A DNA stretch of 64,000 bases from Iodobacter violaceini (GCF_011601265.1 NZ_JAAOLX010000010.1:1-64000); one strand, 5' to 3'; shown: positions 15,686 through 26,006, numbered from the stretch's first letter. Program-made: numbers and translations. Notes: generated by a model from the sequence alone, not told the origin.

Positions 15686-18600
15686 ATGATGAGCGTCTTT
15701 ACTGGCATGACCACCAGCCAAATCGCAGAACTGACCACGGCCCAGATAGCCAGTGTGAATACCGCTGCGATTGCCTCTCTGACAACAATCCAATTAGCAC
15801 AATTTAACACCCGCCAAATTGCAGCATTAAACAGCACACAAATCAGCCAGGGCCTGAGCACTACGCAAATTGCCGCGCTGAGCAGTAATCAGATTCAATC
15901 TTTAAGCAGCGCACAAATCAGTGCATTTAGCAGCACACAAATCTCAGCACTGGAAACCGGCGATTTCGCCGCCCTGAGCACGGCAATCATCGCCAGCTTA
16001 AATACCAGACAACTTAGCGCACTCAGCAGCAATCAGATTGTGGCACTGTCCAGCGCTCAGGCCGCCGCGCTCAGCCAGGCACAAGTAACATCGCTCTCTA
16101 CTTTACAACTGGCCTCCTTAGAAACCAGCGATTTTAATGTGCTTAAAACCAGCGCCATCGCGGCGCTGTCCAGCAGCCAGATTACAGCCCTCACAAGCAG
16201 CCAGATTGCCGCACTGAACTCCAGCCAGGCAGCAGCGCTCAGCAGTACGCAGCTGGCGGCACTGTCTTCAACACAATTAGCTGCACTTGAAACCACCGAT
16301 TTAGCTGCAATCAAATCCAGCGCCATTGCCGCACTTTCCAGCCAGCAAATCAGCGTGCTCAGCAGCAGCCAGATCATTGCACTGAGCACCAGTCAGGCGG
16401 CAGCGCTGACTTCCGGCCAGGCTGCGGCGCTTTCCAGTACGCAATTGCTGGCGCTGGAAACCAGCGATCTTGCTGTATTTAAAACCAGCGCAATCGCAGC
16501 ATTATCAAGCGATCAGCTCAATACGCTGAGCACTTTGCAAATAGCCAGCCTGAGCACCAGCCAGATCGCAGCGATCAGCACCACCAATACAGCCAGTGGT
16601 TTAAACAGCAGCCAGATTGTGGCGCTCTCAACCCAGCAAGCTGCAGCACTCAGCTCAGCACAAGTGGCCGCCTTATCCACCAGTAATATTGCCGCCCTGG
16701 AAACCGCTGATTTAGCCGCACTGAAATCCAGCGCCATTGCCGCGCTCAGCAGTAAGCAGCTGAATGTGCTGAGCACCTTACAAATCAGCAGTCTGAGCAG
16801 CAACCAGGTTGCTGCACTCAGCACCAGCAATATCGCCAATGGCTTAAACAGCAATCAGATTGTGGCACTCACCACCAGCCAGGTGGCCACTTTAAGCAGC
16901 GCCCAGGTAGCCGCCTTATCAGCAAGCAATCTGGCCGCAATGGAAACGCGTGATTTAATTGTGCTGAAAACCAGCGCTGTTGCCGCTTTAAATACCGCAC
17001 AGCTCAGCGCCTTAAGCAGCGATCAGATTGCCAGCCTGAGCACCAGCCAGACCAGCGCCTTAAGCACATCCAATATCGCCAGTGGTTTAAACAGCAATCA
17101 GGTTGTGGCGCTCACTACCAGCCAGGCGGCCGCTTTAAGCAGCGCACAGGTGGCCGCTTTATCAGCCAGTAATCTGGCGGCAATGGAAACACGTGATTTA
17201 ATTGCATTAAAAACCAGCGCAATTGCGGCCTTAAACACCTCGCAAATTGGCGCGCTGACTACGGCGCAAATTGCCAGTTTAACTACCAGCCAAATTGCCG
17301 CACTCAGCACGTCAGACATTGCTTACGGGCTAAACAGCGCCCAGGTTGCCGCCCTCACCAGCAGCCAGACCACGGTACTGAGCAGCGCCCAGCTGGGGGC
17401 GCTGTCCACAACAAATCTGGCCGCGATGGAAACGGCTGATTTTGCAGCACTCAATACCAATGCCCTTGCCGCTCTTTCCAGCAATCAGATGCAGGCGCTC
17501 ACCTCAGATCAAACCGTTGCCCTGACGACCGCTCAGGCTGCATCGCTGTCTTCCAGGCAAATATCTGCACTCACAAGCAACAATATTGCTGCGCTGGAAA
17601 CCTCTGATTTAAGCGTTCTTAAAACCAGCGCCATTGCCATTCTTGGCAGCAATCAGATCGCAGCATTAAGCAGCCGCCAGATTGCCAGCTTAACCACTCA
17701 TCAAATTGCAGCGCTGAATACGGCTGGCATCGCAGGCGGGCTGAACAGTCTTCAGGTAATTGCTTTAAGCAGCAGCCAGATTGCCACCTTAAACTCCAGC
17801 CAGGCAGCGGCGCTTTCCGCAACAAATCTGGCGGCCATGGAAACACGAGATTTAATCGCGCTCAAAACCAGCGCCATTGCCGCTTTTAATACCGCGCAGA
17901 TCAGCGCCTTAAGCACTGATCAGATTGCAAATCTTACTACCAGCCAGATTGTGGCTTTAAGCACCACCCATATTGCCTATGGCCTGAACACCAGCCAGAT
18001 TGTGGCGCTCACATCCAGTCAAACTGCGGCGTTAACAACGGCCCAGCTTGCTGCGCTTTCCGGCACCAGCCTTGCTGCAATGGAAACCCGCGATCTCATC
18101 ACCCTTAAAATCAACGCCATTGCCGCCTTAAATACCACGCAGCTCAACGCCTTAAGCTCTGATCAGATTGCCAGTCTCACCACCAGCCAGATTGTGGCTT
18201 TAAGCACCAGCAATATTGCCTATGGCCTGAACACCAGCCAGATTGTGGCGCTCACATCCAGTCAAACTGCAGCCTTCACAACGGCTCAGGCCGCCGCGCT
18301 TTCAACCAGCAACCTGGCCGCCATGGAGACCAGCGATTTTGCTGCGCTCAAGTCAGCGGCCATCGCCGCTTTTTCTACCAGCCAGATTAAAGCGCTGACA
18401 TCTGATCAGGCCATTGCACTCAGCACTTTGCAAGCATCGGCACTCAGCTCCTCACAGGTGGCTGCGCTTTCAAGCAGCAGCATTGCTGCTCTTGAAACAA
18501 GTGATCTGAGCGTCTTTAAAACCAGTGCCATTTTTGTGCTCAGCAGCGCCCAGCTTGATGCCCTGAGCACCAGCCAGATTGCCAGCCTGAGCAGCAATCA

Positions 18601-21600
18601 GATTGCGGCTTTAAGCACAGCCAATATTGCAAATGGCTTAAACAGTAACCAAATTGTGGCACTGACCACCAGCCAGGCTGCGGCGCTGACCACCGCACAA
18701 ATTGCTGCCTTGTCCACCAGCAATCTGGCCGCCATGGAAAGCCGTGACTTAGCGGTGCTGAAAGTGGCCAGCATTGCCGCGCTATCCAGCAAACAAATTA
18801 ACGTGCTCAGCACCGATCAGTTTGCCAGCCTGAGTACCAGCCAGATTGCCGCACTCAATACCACCGTGATTGCTGGTGGCTTAAGAACCGATCAGATTGC
18901 GGCAATGAGCAGCAGCCAGGCCGCCGCTTTAAGTGCGGCGCAAATCGCCGCGCTGTCGGCCAGCAATCTGGCCGCAATGGAAACCACAGATTTTGCTGCA
19001 CTGAGCGCGGCAGCCATTGCCGGTCTTTCCAGCAATCAGGCCAGCGCCCTGAGCACCAGTCAGCTGGTTGCACTGACCCCCCTTCAGGCAGCAGCGCTCA
19101 ATACCCGCCAGGCAGCAGCCTTATCCAGCGCACAATTAGCCGTACTGGAAACCAGCGATTTAGCGCTGATACAGGCGGCCTCTATTGCTGTTTTATCCAG
19201 CACGCAAATCAGCGGGCTGAGCAATGCTCAGCAAATCAGCCTGAGCAGCAGCCAGATTGCCGCGCTCAATACCCAGGCCATCGCCAGTCTGAGCAGCGAT
19301 AAAATCGCGGCTTTAACATCAGCTCAGGCCAGCGCCCTGAATACCGCGCAAATTGCAGCGCTATCCACAGCGCAAATTGCAGCCATAGAAACAACGGACT
19401 TGGCCTCCCTCAGTAACGCCGCCATTGCCGCGCTTTCTACAGATCAAGTGGGCGCGCTGAGCACCGCACAAACCGTTGCGCTGAGCTCCGGCCAGGCCAG
19501 CGCGCTGACTACACGGCAAATTTCGGCATTATCCAGCACGCAACTTCAGGCTTTAGAAACCAGCGACTTAGCTGCACTTTCCAGCACGGGCATTGCCGTT
19601 TTATCCAGCAGCCAGATCAGTAATCTGAGCACTTATCAGCTAAGCAGCCTCAGCAGCAGGCAAATTGCGGCGATAAATACCAATGCATTGGCGGGCCTGA
19701 GTACAGAGCAAATAGCGGCGCTGACTTCCAGCCAGTCGGCAGCCCTGATCACCAGCCAGATTGCCGCATTGTCAGGCAGCCAGATTGCCGCTTTTGAAAC
19801 CAGCGATCTGGCTGAGCTTAAAACCAGCGCAATTGCCGCACTGAGCAGTACGCAGCTGCAAGCACTCAGCACACAGCAAATTGCCAGCCTGAAAACAACA
19901 CAGATTGCCGCCTTAAATACCGCTGAAATGGCAAGTTTAACCAGTGATCAGATTGCAGCCTTAAGCACTCAGCAGGCAGCCACACTGAGCAGCACACAAG
20001 CAGCGGCACTTTCTTCCTTGCAAATCAGCACGATGGAAACCAGCGATATCGCGGCACTGGGCACAACAGTGCTTGCCGCTCTGTCTACCCTTCAGATTGC
20101 GGCGCTCACCACCGGGCAAATTGGCGCATTAAGCAGCATCAGCAGTTTGACGGCCAGCCAGATTGCAGCGCTCACCTCAAACCAGGCGGCCGTACTCAGC
20201 GCCAGCCAGGCAGCCACTTTAAGCACCCAGCAAATAGCCGCCCTGGAAACAACAGACTTAGCTGCCATCGCTGCGGCATCGATTGCCGTGCTGTCCGGCA
20301 GCCAGATTGGCGCGCTCAGCACCCAGCAATTTGCCAGCCTTGGCAGCAGCCAGATCGCCAGCTTAAATACTCAGGCCATTGCAGGTTTAAGCAGCGATAA
20401 AGTCATTGCCCTCAGCACCAGCCAGGCCGGGGCACTGACAGGCGTGCAGGCCGCAGCCCTGACAAGCACCAATATTGCCGCGCTGGAAACCAGTGATTTA
20501 GCCGCACTCACAACCAATGCCATCGCCGCGCTGACAACCAATCAGATTACGGCGCTCAGCACCCGCCATATTGCTGCACTGAGCACAGATGCCATTGCCA
20601 ATGGCTTAACCATGAATCAGGTGATGGCGCTGACCTCCACCCAGTTTGCTGCGTTTTCCATGGCACAGATTACCGCCCTCTCAGAAAACACCATAGGCGG
20701 GCTGGATACCTCTTATCTTGCGCTGATCAGCACCAGCGCCATTGCGGCTTTATCAAGCACACAGACCGGCTCGCTCACGGCGGCACAAATTGCCATGCTC
20801 AGCAGCACACAAATTGCCGTGCTGAACACCAGCGCCATCGCCAATTTAAGCGCCGGGCAGGTCATTGCACTCACCACCAATCAGGCATCCGCCCTGACGA
20901 CCAGCCAGGTTGCCGTGCTTTCAAGCACTGCGATTGCGGCCATGGAGACCAGCGATTTAGCCACCTTTAAAACCACGGCCATTGCGGTACTCAACAGCAA
21001 TCAGACCAGCGCGCTGACTGTGGAGCAAATCGCCAGCCTGAGCACCAGGCAAATCGCCGCCATCAGCAGTAATGGCATCGCTCATTTAAGTGCCGATCAG
21101 GTGATTGCACTCACCACTAATCAAGCCGCAGCCCTCAGTACAAGCCAGATAGCCGCTCTGAGCACGACCAGCATCGCAGCGATGGAGCTTGAAGATTTTG
21201 CGGCGCTTAAAACCAATGCCATCGCCGCGCTGACAACAAATCAAATCAGCGCACTGACTGCAGATCAAACCATTGCACTGACCGCACAACAAGCCGCTGC
21301 GCTAAGCAGCAGCCAAGTTGCGGCGCTCAGCACCAGCAATATGGCCACAATGGAAACCAGCGATTTGCTGGTGATTAAAACCACGGCCATCGCAGCATTA
21401 AATACTGCCCAGATTGCCGCCATGACAGGCGAGCAAATAGCCAGCCTGAGTACCAGCCAGGTACAGGCACTCAACACAGCGGCCATTGCCAGCGGCCTGA
21501 CGCCGGATCAGATTGTGGCGCTGACCACCAGGCAAGTTGCTGCGCTCAGCACAGCTCAGATCACCGCGTTTTCTGCCTCCGGCCTTGCTGCGATGGAGGC

Positions 21601-24600
21601 AGAAGATTTTGCCGCGCTGAAAACCAATGCCATTTCTGCGCTGCTGACTCATCAAATCGCCGCGCTGACGGCAGAGCAAACCATTGCCCTGACCACACAA
21701 CAAGCGGCTGCTCTGAGCGCCAGCCAGATCTCTGCGCTGGGCAGCAGCAATATCGCCGTGATGGAAACCAGCGATCTGGCTGCCCTGCAAACCAGTGCCA
21801 TTGCCGCCTTAAGCACAGCCCAGGCAGCGGCGATGAATGCCAGCCAGATTGCCAGCCTGACTACAAATCAGCTTATTGCGCTCAGCACCGCCGCTATTGC
21901 CAGTGGCTTAAGCAACGCAAAAATTGCGGCGCTCACCTCGCAACAAACAGCCGCCCTCAGCACCGATCAGATCAGCGCGCTTACAAGCACCCAAGTGGCC
22001 GCCATAGAGGCCGCTGATTTTGCGGCACTGGGCACGCTATCCATTGCTGCTCTCTCTACCGCGCAAATTAAAGCCTTAAGTGCAGCCCAAACCATTGCGC
22101 TGACCACACAACAAGCCGCCGCGCTTAGCACCAGCCAGCTTGCCGCGTTTACCGTCAGCAATCTGGCCACAATGGAAACCAGTGATCTGCAGGCTCTGAG
22201 CACTAATGCCGTGGCTGTACTCAATACGGCACAAGTGGCCACCCTGAATGCAGATCAAATCAGCAGCCTGAGCAGCTATCAGATTGCCGCCTTAAATACG
22301 GCTGTCATCGCCAGTGGTTTAAATGCAGATCAAATTGTGGCCCTGACAACGAGGCAAGCTGCGGCGCTCAGCAGCGCCCAGCTTGCCGTATTATCAGGCA
22401 GCAATCTTGCGGCCATGGAGGTGGAAGACCTTGCCGCGATTAAAACCAGCGCCATTGCTGTTTTATCCAGCGCACAGGCGGGCGCTTTGGGAATTGAGCA
22501 AATTGCAGGCCTGAACACAAAGCAAATTGCCGCACTGAATACCACCGCCATAGCAAACTTAAGCGATGATCAGGTCGTGGCCATCACCACCAGCCAGGCC
22601 GCTGCCTTAACAACAAGCCAGGCAGCGGCGCTCAGCAGCAACAGCATTGCGGCCATGGAAGCCATTGACTTTGCAGCCCTTAAAACCAGCGCCATTGCGG
22701 TGCTCTCTACCGATCAGATAAATGTACTCACCGCTGACCAGACCATCGCCATGAGCACATCCCAGGCCGCAACCCTGAGCGCCAGCCAGATTACCGCCCT
22801 CAGCGCCACGAATATGGCATCCCTTGAAACCAGCGATCTGCTGGCACTCAAAACCAATACCATTGCTGCCTTAAATACCGCTCAGGTTGCCGCATTAAGC
22901 GCGGAGCAAATTGCCAGCATGAGCAGCGCCCAGATCGCCGCACTTAATACAGCGGCCATTGCCAATGGATTAAGCAATGAGCAAGTCATTGCACTGACAA
23001 CAAAACAAGCTGCAGCACTCACTACATCGCAAATTGCAGCCCTCTCTGTCAGCAATATTGCCGCGCTGGAAACCGCTGATTTAGCCGCGCTCAAAACCGC
23101 AGCCATTGCCACGCTGTCATCGGTGCAGGTTGCCGCCTTAACAGAAGAGCAGGCCGGGGCGCTCAGCGCCAGCCAGATTGCGGCGATTACTCCCAACAGC
23201 CTGGCAGCCATGAGCATCAGCGATATCGCCCTGTTAAAAACCAGCGGCATTGCTGCATTAAGCTCAGCGCAAATTACCGCCTTAGGCACATCACAAATCG
23301 CCAATCTGAGCAGCAGCCAGATTGCAGCAATCAGCACGGCCAGCATGGCAACAGGCTTTACCGCCGCACAAATCATTGCGCTTACTTCTTTCCAGGCCGC
23401 GTCTTTAAGCGCCAGCCAGGTTGCATCGCTGTCAACCAGCCAGATTGCCGCCTTTGAAAGCACTGATTTTGCTGCAATCAGCAGCAGCGCCGTAGCCAGC
23501 CTGTCGGCCAGCCAGCTGGGCGCACTCAATACCGCCCAGGTAGCGGGGATGAGCACCAATCAAATCGTGGCGCTGAACTCTGCCAGCCTTGCCACAGGCT
23601 TTACCACCGAACAAATCATTGCCCTTACTTCGGTACAGGCTTCTGTCATTAGCGCCGGCCAGTTAGCAGCGCTTTCCACCAGCAATATTGCAGCAATAGA
23701 AAACGTCGATTTTGCTGCACTCAATACCAGCGCCATCGCAGCCTTATCAGGCAGCCAGGTGCTTGCCATCACCACCTCACAAGCAGCCGTGCTGACCAAC
23801 AGCCAGCTGCAAGCCTTCTCAGGCAGCAATCTGGCCGCGCTGGAAACCAGCGATCTGGCAGCGATCAGAAGCAGTGCCATTGCATCGCTCAGCACGCAAC
23901 AGATCCCAAGCCTCAGCACCACGCAAATCCAAAGCTTAACCACGCTGCAGGTGCAGGCATTTACCACTACCCAAACGATGGCACTTACCGGCGCCCAGCA
24001 AGCGGCCTTTACCACCACACAAACGCCTTACCTTGCATCAATCAGCCCGCTGGTTCTGGATTTAGACGGCAACGGTATCAGCACCACCAGCCTGGCCGAT
24101 GGTGTTGAATTTGATTTACTCGCCAGTGGCAGCAAAATCAAAACCGGCTGGGTGAGCCAGGGCGATGGCTTGCTGGTGATGGACAGAAACCATGATGGCG
24201 TGATTAATGACGGGAAAGAATTATTTGGCACCTCCACCCTGCTAAGCGATGGCAGCAAGGCCGCCAATGGCTACGCCGCACTGGCCGGACTGGACAGCAA
24301 CCACGATGGCGTAATCGATAGCTATGACAGCGATTTTGAAGAGCTGCGTGTCTGGCTGGACGCCAATCAGGACGGCATCAGCGACGCCAGCGAATTAAAA
24401 CGCCTGATCTCACTGGATATCAGCAAACTCAACCTGGATGTGCGCCAGGCGGCGGAAAAAGACAACGGTAATTTCATTGGGCTTAAATCGACATTTGAAA
24501 CCACCGATGGCCAAATCCACACCGCCGCCGATGTTTGGTTTACCACCGAAAAACCCGCAGCAGCCACGGATTTGCGCACAAAAGTAGTCAATATGGTGCA

Positions 24601-24859
24601 AACCATCGCCGCCTTTAACGAAGCCAGCACAAACGCATGGCAAGCACCGGAAAAACTGCCTGTTACCCTCAGCAGCGATGCCATGCTGGCTTCACCAACC
24701 GTCAGCAACGTCAGCCAGATGGCATCCCTGCTGAAAAACTTTGACACCAACGGCAGGCTCATCGGTGGCACAGAAGCCCTCGTCTCCAGCGACCAGACAC
24801 TGCGCCTGAACGGACTGGCCAATACACAGGCTGCGGGGATATTGGCAATAAGCAAGTAA
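15686..24859 (+). CDS. Giant octapeptide-repeat protein with Ca-binding C-terminal domain
   Basis: About 3,057 residues. ATG 15686 or 15689 is likelier than the upstream TTG; GGAT precedes it. No signal peptide: the protein starts MMSVFTGMTTSQIAEL and goes straight into an octapeptide repeat, consensus (I/L/A)AAL(S/T)(S/T)xQ. This continues for about 2,790 residues with hardly a break. Octets group into blocks that each open with an acidic octet such as LAALETSD followed by LAALKTSA; about 38 such blocks can be counted. The last 260 residues differ: VLDLDGNGI, DRNHDGVINDGKELFG, LDSNHDGVIDSYD and DANQDGISDASELK are Dx(N/D)xDG calcium loops of the C-terminal domain seen in large RTX or type-I-secreted adhesins. 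A secreted or surface fibre is the likely form; no transporter genes adjoin it. No enzymatic function is suggested. Confidence 0.85.
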   Translation: MMSVFTGMTTSQIAELTTAQIASVNTAAIASLTTIQLAQFNTRQIAALNSTQISQGLSTTQIAALSSNQIQSLSSAQISAFSSTQISALETGDFAALSTAIIASLNTRQLSALSSNQIVALSSAQAAALSQAQVTSLSTLQLASLETSDFNVLKTSAIAALSSSQITALTSSQIAALNSSQAAALSSTQLAALSSTQLAALETTDLAAIKSSAIAALSSQQISVLSSSQIIALSTSQAAALTSGQAAALSSTQLLALETSDLAVFKTSAIAALSSDQLNTLSTLQIASLSTSQIAAISTTNTASGLNSSQIVALSTQQAAALSSAQVAALSTSNIAALETADLAALKSSAIAALSSKQLNVLSTLQISSLSSNQVAALSTSNIANGLNSNQIVALTTSQVATLSSAQVAALSASNLAAMETRDLIVLKTSAVAALNTAQLSALSSDQIASLSTSQTSALSTSNIASGLNSNQVVALTTSQAAALSSAQVAALSASNLAAMETRDLIALKTSAIAALNTSQIGALTTAQIASLTTSQIAALSTSDIAYGLNSAQVAALTSSQTTVLSSAQLGALSTTNLAAMETADFAALNTNALAALSSNQMQALTSDQTVALTTAQAASLSSRQISALTSNNIAALETSDLSVLKTSAIAILGSNQIAALSSRQIASLTTHQIAALNTAGIAGGLNSLQVIALSSSQIATLNSSQAAALSATNLAAMETRDLIALKTSAIAAFNTAQISALSTDQIANLTTSQIVALSTTHIAYGLNTSQIVALTSSQTAALTTAQLAALSGTSLAAMETRDLITLKINAIAALNTTQLNALSSDQIASLTTSQIVALSTSNIAYGLNTSQIVALTSSQTAAFTTAQAAALSTSNLAAMETSDFAALKSAAIAAFSTSQIKALTSDQAIALSTLQASALSSSQVAALSSSSIAALETSDLSVFKTSAIFVLSSAQLDALSTSQIASLSSNQIAALSTANIANGLNSNQIVALTTSQAAALTTAQIAALSTSNLAAMESRDLAVLKVASIAALSSKQINVLSTDQFASLSTSQIAALNTTVIAGGLRTDQIAAMSSSQAAALSAAQIAALSASNLAAMETTDFAALSAAAIAGLSSNQASALSTSQLVALTPLQAAALNTRQAAALSSAQLAVLETSDLALIQAASIAVLSSTQISGLSNAQQISLSSSQIAALNTQAIASLSSDKIAALTSAQASALNTAQIAALSTAQIAAIETTDLASLSNAAIAALSTDQVGALSTAQTVALSSGQASALTTRQISALSSTQLQALETSDLAALSSTGIAVLSSSQISNLSTYQLSSLSSRQIAAINTNALAGLSTEQIAALTSSQSAALITSQIAALSGSQIAAFETSDLAELKTSAIAALSSTQLQALSTQQIASLKTTQIAALNTAEMASLTSDQIAALSTQQAATLSSTQAAALSSLQISTMETSDIAALGTTVLAALSTLQIAALTTGQIGALSSISSLTASQIAALTSNQAAVLSASQAATLSTQQIAALETTDLAAIAAASIAVLSGSQIGALSTQQFASLGSSQIASLNTQAIAGLSSDKVIALSTSQAGALTGVQAAALTSTNIAALETSDLAALTTNAIAALTTNQITALSTRHIAALSTDAIANGLTMNQVMALTSTQFAAFSMAQITALSENTIGGLDTSYLALISTSAIAALSSTQTGSLTAAQIAMLSSTQIAVLNTSAIANLSAGQVIALTTNQASALTTSQVAVLSSTAIAAMETSDLATFKTTAIAVLNSNQTSALTVEQIASLSTRQIAAISSNGIAHLSADQVIALTTNQAAALSTSQIAALSTTSIAAMELEDFAALKTNAIAALTTNQISALTADQTIALTAQQAAALSSSQVAALSTSNMATMETSDLLVIKTTAIAALNTAQIAAMTGEQIASLSTSQVQALNTAAIASGLTPDQIVALTTRQVAALSTAQITAFSASGLAAMEAEDFAALKTNAISALLTHQIAALTAEQTIALTTQQAAALSASQISALGSSNIAVMETSDLAALQTSAIAALSTAQAAAMNASQIASLTTNQLIALSTAAIASGLSNAKIAALTSQQTAALSTDQISALTSTQVAAIEAADFAALGTLSIAALSTAQIKALSAAQTIALTTQQAAALSTSQLAAFTVSNLATMETSDLQALSTNAVAVLNTAQVATLNADQISSLSSYQIAALNTAVIASGLNADQIVALTTRQAAALSSAQLAVLSGSNLAAMEVEDLAAIKTSAIAVLSSAQAGALGIEQIAGLNTKQIAALNTTAIANLSDDQVVAITTSQAAALTTSQAAALSSNSIAAMEAIDFAALKTSAIAVLSTDQINVLTADQTIAMSTSQAATLSASQITALSATNMASLETSDLLALKTNTIAALNTAQVAALSAEQIASMSSAQIAALNTAAIANGLSNEQVIALTTKQAAALTTSQIAALSVSNIAALETADLAALKTAAIATLSSVQVAALTEEQAGALSASQIAAITPNSLAAMSISDIALLKTSGIAALSSAQITALGTSQIANLSSSQIAAISTASMATGFTAAQIIALTSFQAASLSASQVASLSTSQIAAFESTDFAAISSSAVASLSASQLGALNTAQVAGMSTNQIVALNSASLATGFTTEQIIALTSVQASVISAGQLAALSTSNIAAIENVDFAALNTSAIAALSGSQVLAITTSQAAVLTNSQLQAFSGSNLAALETSDLAAIRSSAIASLSTQQIPSLSTTQIQSLTTLQVQAFTTTQTMALTGAQQAAFTTTQTPYLASISPLVLDLDGNGISTTSLADGVEFDLLASGSKIKTGWVSQGDGLLVMDRNHDGVINDGKELFGTSTLLSDGSKAANGYAALAGLDSNHDGVIDSYDSDFEELRVWLDANQDGISDASELKRLISLDISKLNLDVRQAAEKDNGNFIGLKSTFETTDGQIHTAADVWFTTEKPAAATDLRTKVVNMVQTIAAFNEASTNAWQAPEKLPVTLSSDAMLASPTVSNVSQMASLLKNFDTNGRLIGGTEALVSSDQTLRLNGLANTQAAGILAISK
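15700..24030 (+). repeat. Hierarchical coding repeat: 24 bp within 168/243 bp within about 411 bp
   Basis: The basic unit is 24 bp (eight codons). Seven units make a short block (56 residues, 168 bp). Ten units, one of them nine residues long and containing the GLNS signature (IASGLNSNQ, IAYGLNSAQ), make a long block (81 residues, 243 bp). Through most of the array a short block opening with EDFAAL or DFAALKTNA is followed by a long block opening with TSDL, a 137-residue superunit. Synonymous codons differ freely between units, so DNA identity is lower than protein identity. Confidence 0.8.
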
Positions 24860-24866
24860 ATGTAGC

Positions 24867-24893
24867 GTGGGCAAGATAAATCACCTTGCCCAC
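24867..24893. terminator. Hairpin between the giant gene and nemA-like gene
   Basis: GTGGGCAAG (24867-24875) and CTTGCCCAC (24885-24893) form a stem with a GATAAA-type loop, seven bases after the giant gene's stop. The same style of hairpin follows cysK (30051-30077), so it may be a REP-like element used as terminator. Confidence 0.6.
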
Positions 24894-24905
24894 CCTGCTG
24901 TCTGA

Positions 24906-26006
24906 TTACCCCAGTACCGGGTAATCGGTATAACCCACTTCATTACCACCATAGAATGTCGCCTGATCAGGCGTATTCAATTCGGCACCTTGCTGGTAGC
25001 GCGCCACCAAATCCGGGTTAGCAATAAACGGGCGGCCAAAAGCAATGGCGTCAGCGGTGCCTGTGGCTAAACGTGCTTCTGCGGTTTGAGCATCGTAACC
25101 ACCACAAGTCATAATCACGCCCTGGTATTGCTTGCGTAAATCAGCGCGGAAAGTATCGCTTAAAGGCTGACCACCAGCCCAATCCGGCTCGGCGATATGC
25201 AGGTAGGCTACGCCAGCACGGTTAAATTCCTCAGCCAGATACATAGTCATTGCTTCGGATTCGTCGTCCACAATATCGTGCGCTACAAAATTAGGCGATA
25301 AGCGCACGCCTACTTTATCTGCACCGACTTTTGCGGCCACTGCATCGATCACTTCCAACAACAGGCGGGCACGGTTTTGCATATTGCCGCCATATTGATC
25401 GGTGCGCTTATTGCTGCCCGTGGCTAAGAATTGCTGCAGCAAATAGCCATTGGCCGAGTGGATTTCTACAAAATCAAACCCTGCCCGCATTGCACGCTCT
25501 GCCGCGGCGGCATAATCAGCCACAATCCCAGGCAGCTCGGCGGTTTCCAGCGCACGCGGCGCATCGCATGGGGCCCGGCTTGGCGTGCCATCCGGCAGAA
25601 TCACAAAACTGGTGGAATTGATGGCCTGAATAGCGGAAGGAGCAACAGGCGCTGCGCCGTTTTCCTGTACCAGCCGGTTAGAGATCCGTCCCACATGCCA
25701 AAGCTGCAAGGATATCTTGCCCCCCCTGGCGTGCACTGCCTCCACCACTTTTTTCCAGCCCGCTTCCTGGGCGTCGGTATAGATACCAGGCGTCAGAGAA
25801 TAACCCTTGCCTTGATTTGTAATATTGGTTGCCTCTGAAATAATCAGCCCCGCACCAGCGCGCTGGGCGTAATAGATGGCATTCATTTCCGTTGGCACAT
25901 CGCCAGGCTGGCTGGCGCGGGAGCGGGTCAGCGGCGCCATGATCATGCGATTAGCAAGTGTGGTTTTGCCGATGGTGACAGGAGTGAGCAATTTATCTGC
26001 AGACAT
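24906..26006 (-). CDS. nemA: Alkene reductase of the Old Yellow Enzyme family (NemA-like)
   Basis: 366 residues from ATG 26006, which has AAAGGAA upstream; a longer in-frame start at 26045 lacks this. An FMN-dependent TIM barrel that reduces activated C=C bonds, quinones, maleimides and nitro compounds with NAD(P)H. Motifs: PLTRSRA near the N-terminus, QLWHVGRIS, the HSANGYLLQQF active-site segment with the His/Asn pair, SNKRTDQYGG and AFGRPFIANPD near the end. It is the last gene of the run starting with the alcohol dehydrogenase at 29220, the arrangement expected for electrophile detoxification under a NemR-type repressor. Confidence 0.9.
   Translation of the reverse strand: MSADKLLTPVTIGKTTLANRMIMAPLTRSRASQPGDVPTEMNAIYYAQRAGAGLIISEATNITNQGKGYSLTPGIYTDAQEAGWKKVVEAVHARGGKISLQLWHVGRISNRLVQENGAAPVAPSAIQAINSTSFVILPDGTPSRAPCDAPRALETAELPGIVADYAAAAERAMRAGFDFVEIHSANGYLLQQFLATGSNKRTDQYGGNMQNRARLLLEVIDAVAAKVGADKVGVRLSPNFVAHDIVDDESEAMTMYLAEEFNRAGVAYLHIAEPDWAGGQPLSDTFRADLRKQYQGVIMTCGGYDAQTAEARLATGTADAIAFGRPFIANPDLVARYQQGAELNTPDQATFYGGNEVGYTDYPVLG

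Noticed and set aside
22882-23559. Long open frames on the minus strand inside the giant repeat gene (this one 225 codons, several others similar)
   Set aside because: They arise because the repeated sense codons contain no stop complements; they lack ribosome sites and show the same 24-bp periodicity as the sense frame.
15700-24030. CRISPR array or satellite DNA as an explanation of the repeats
   Set aside because: Period is a multiple of three, one frame is open for 9 kb, and no constant repeat with variable spacers exists.
15700-24030. Ice-nucleation protein repeat
   Set aside because: Those repeats carry the AGYGSTxTA pattern in 16-residue units; none is present here.
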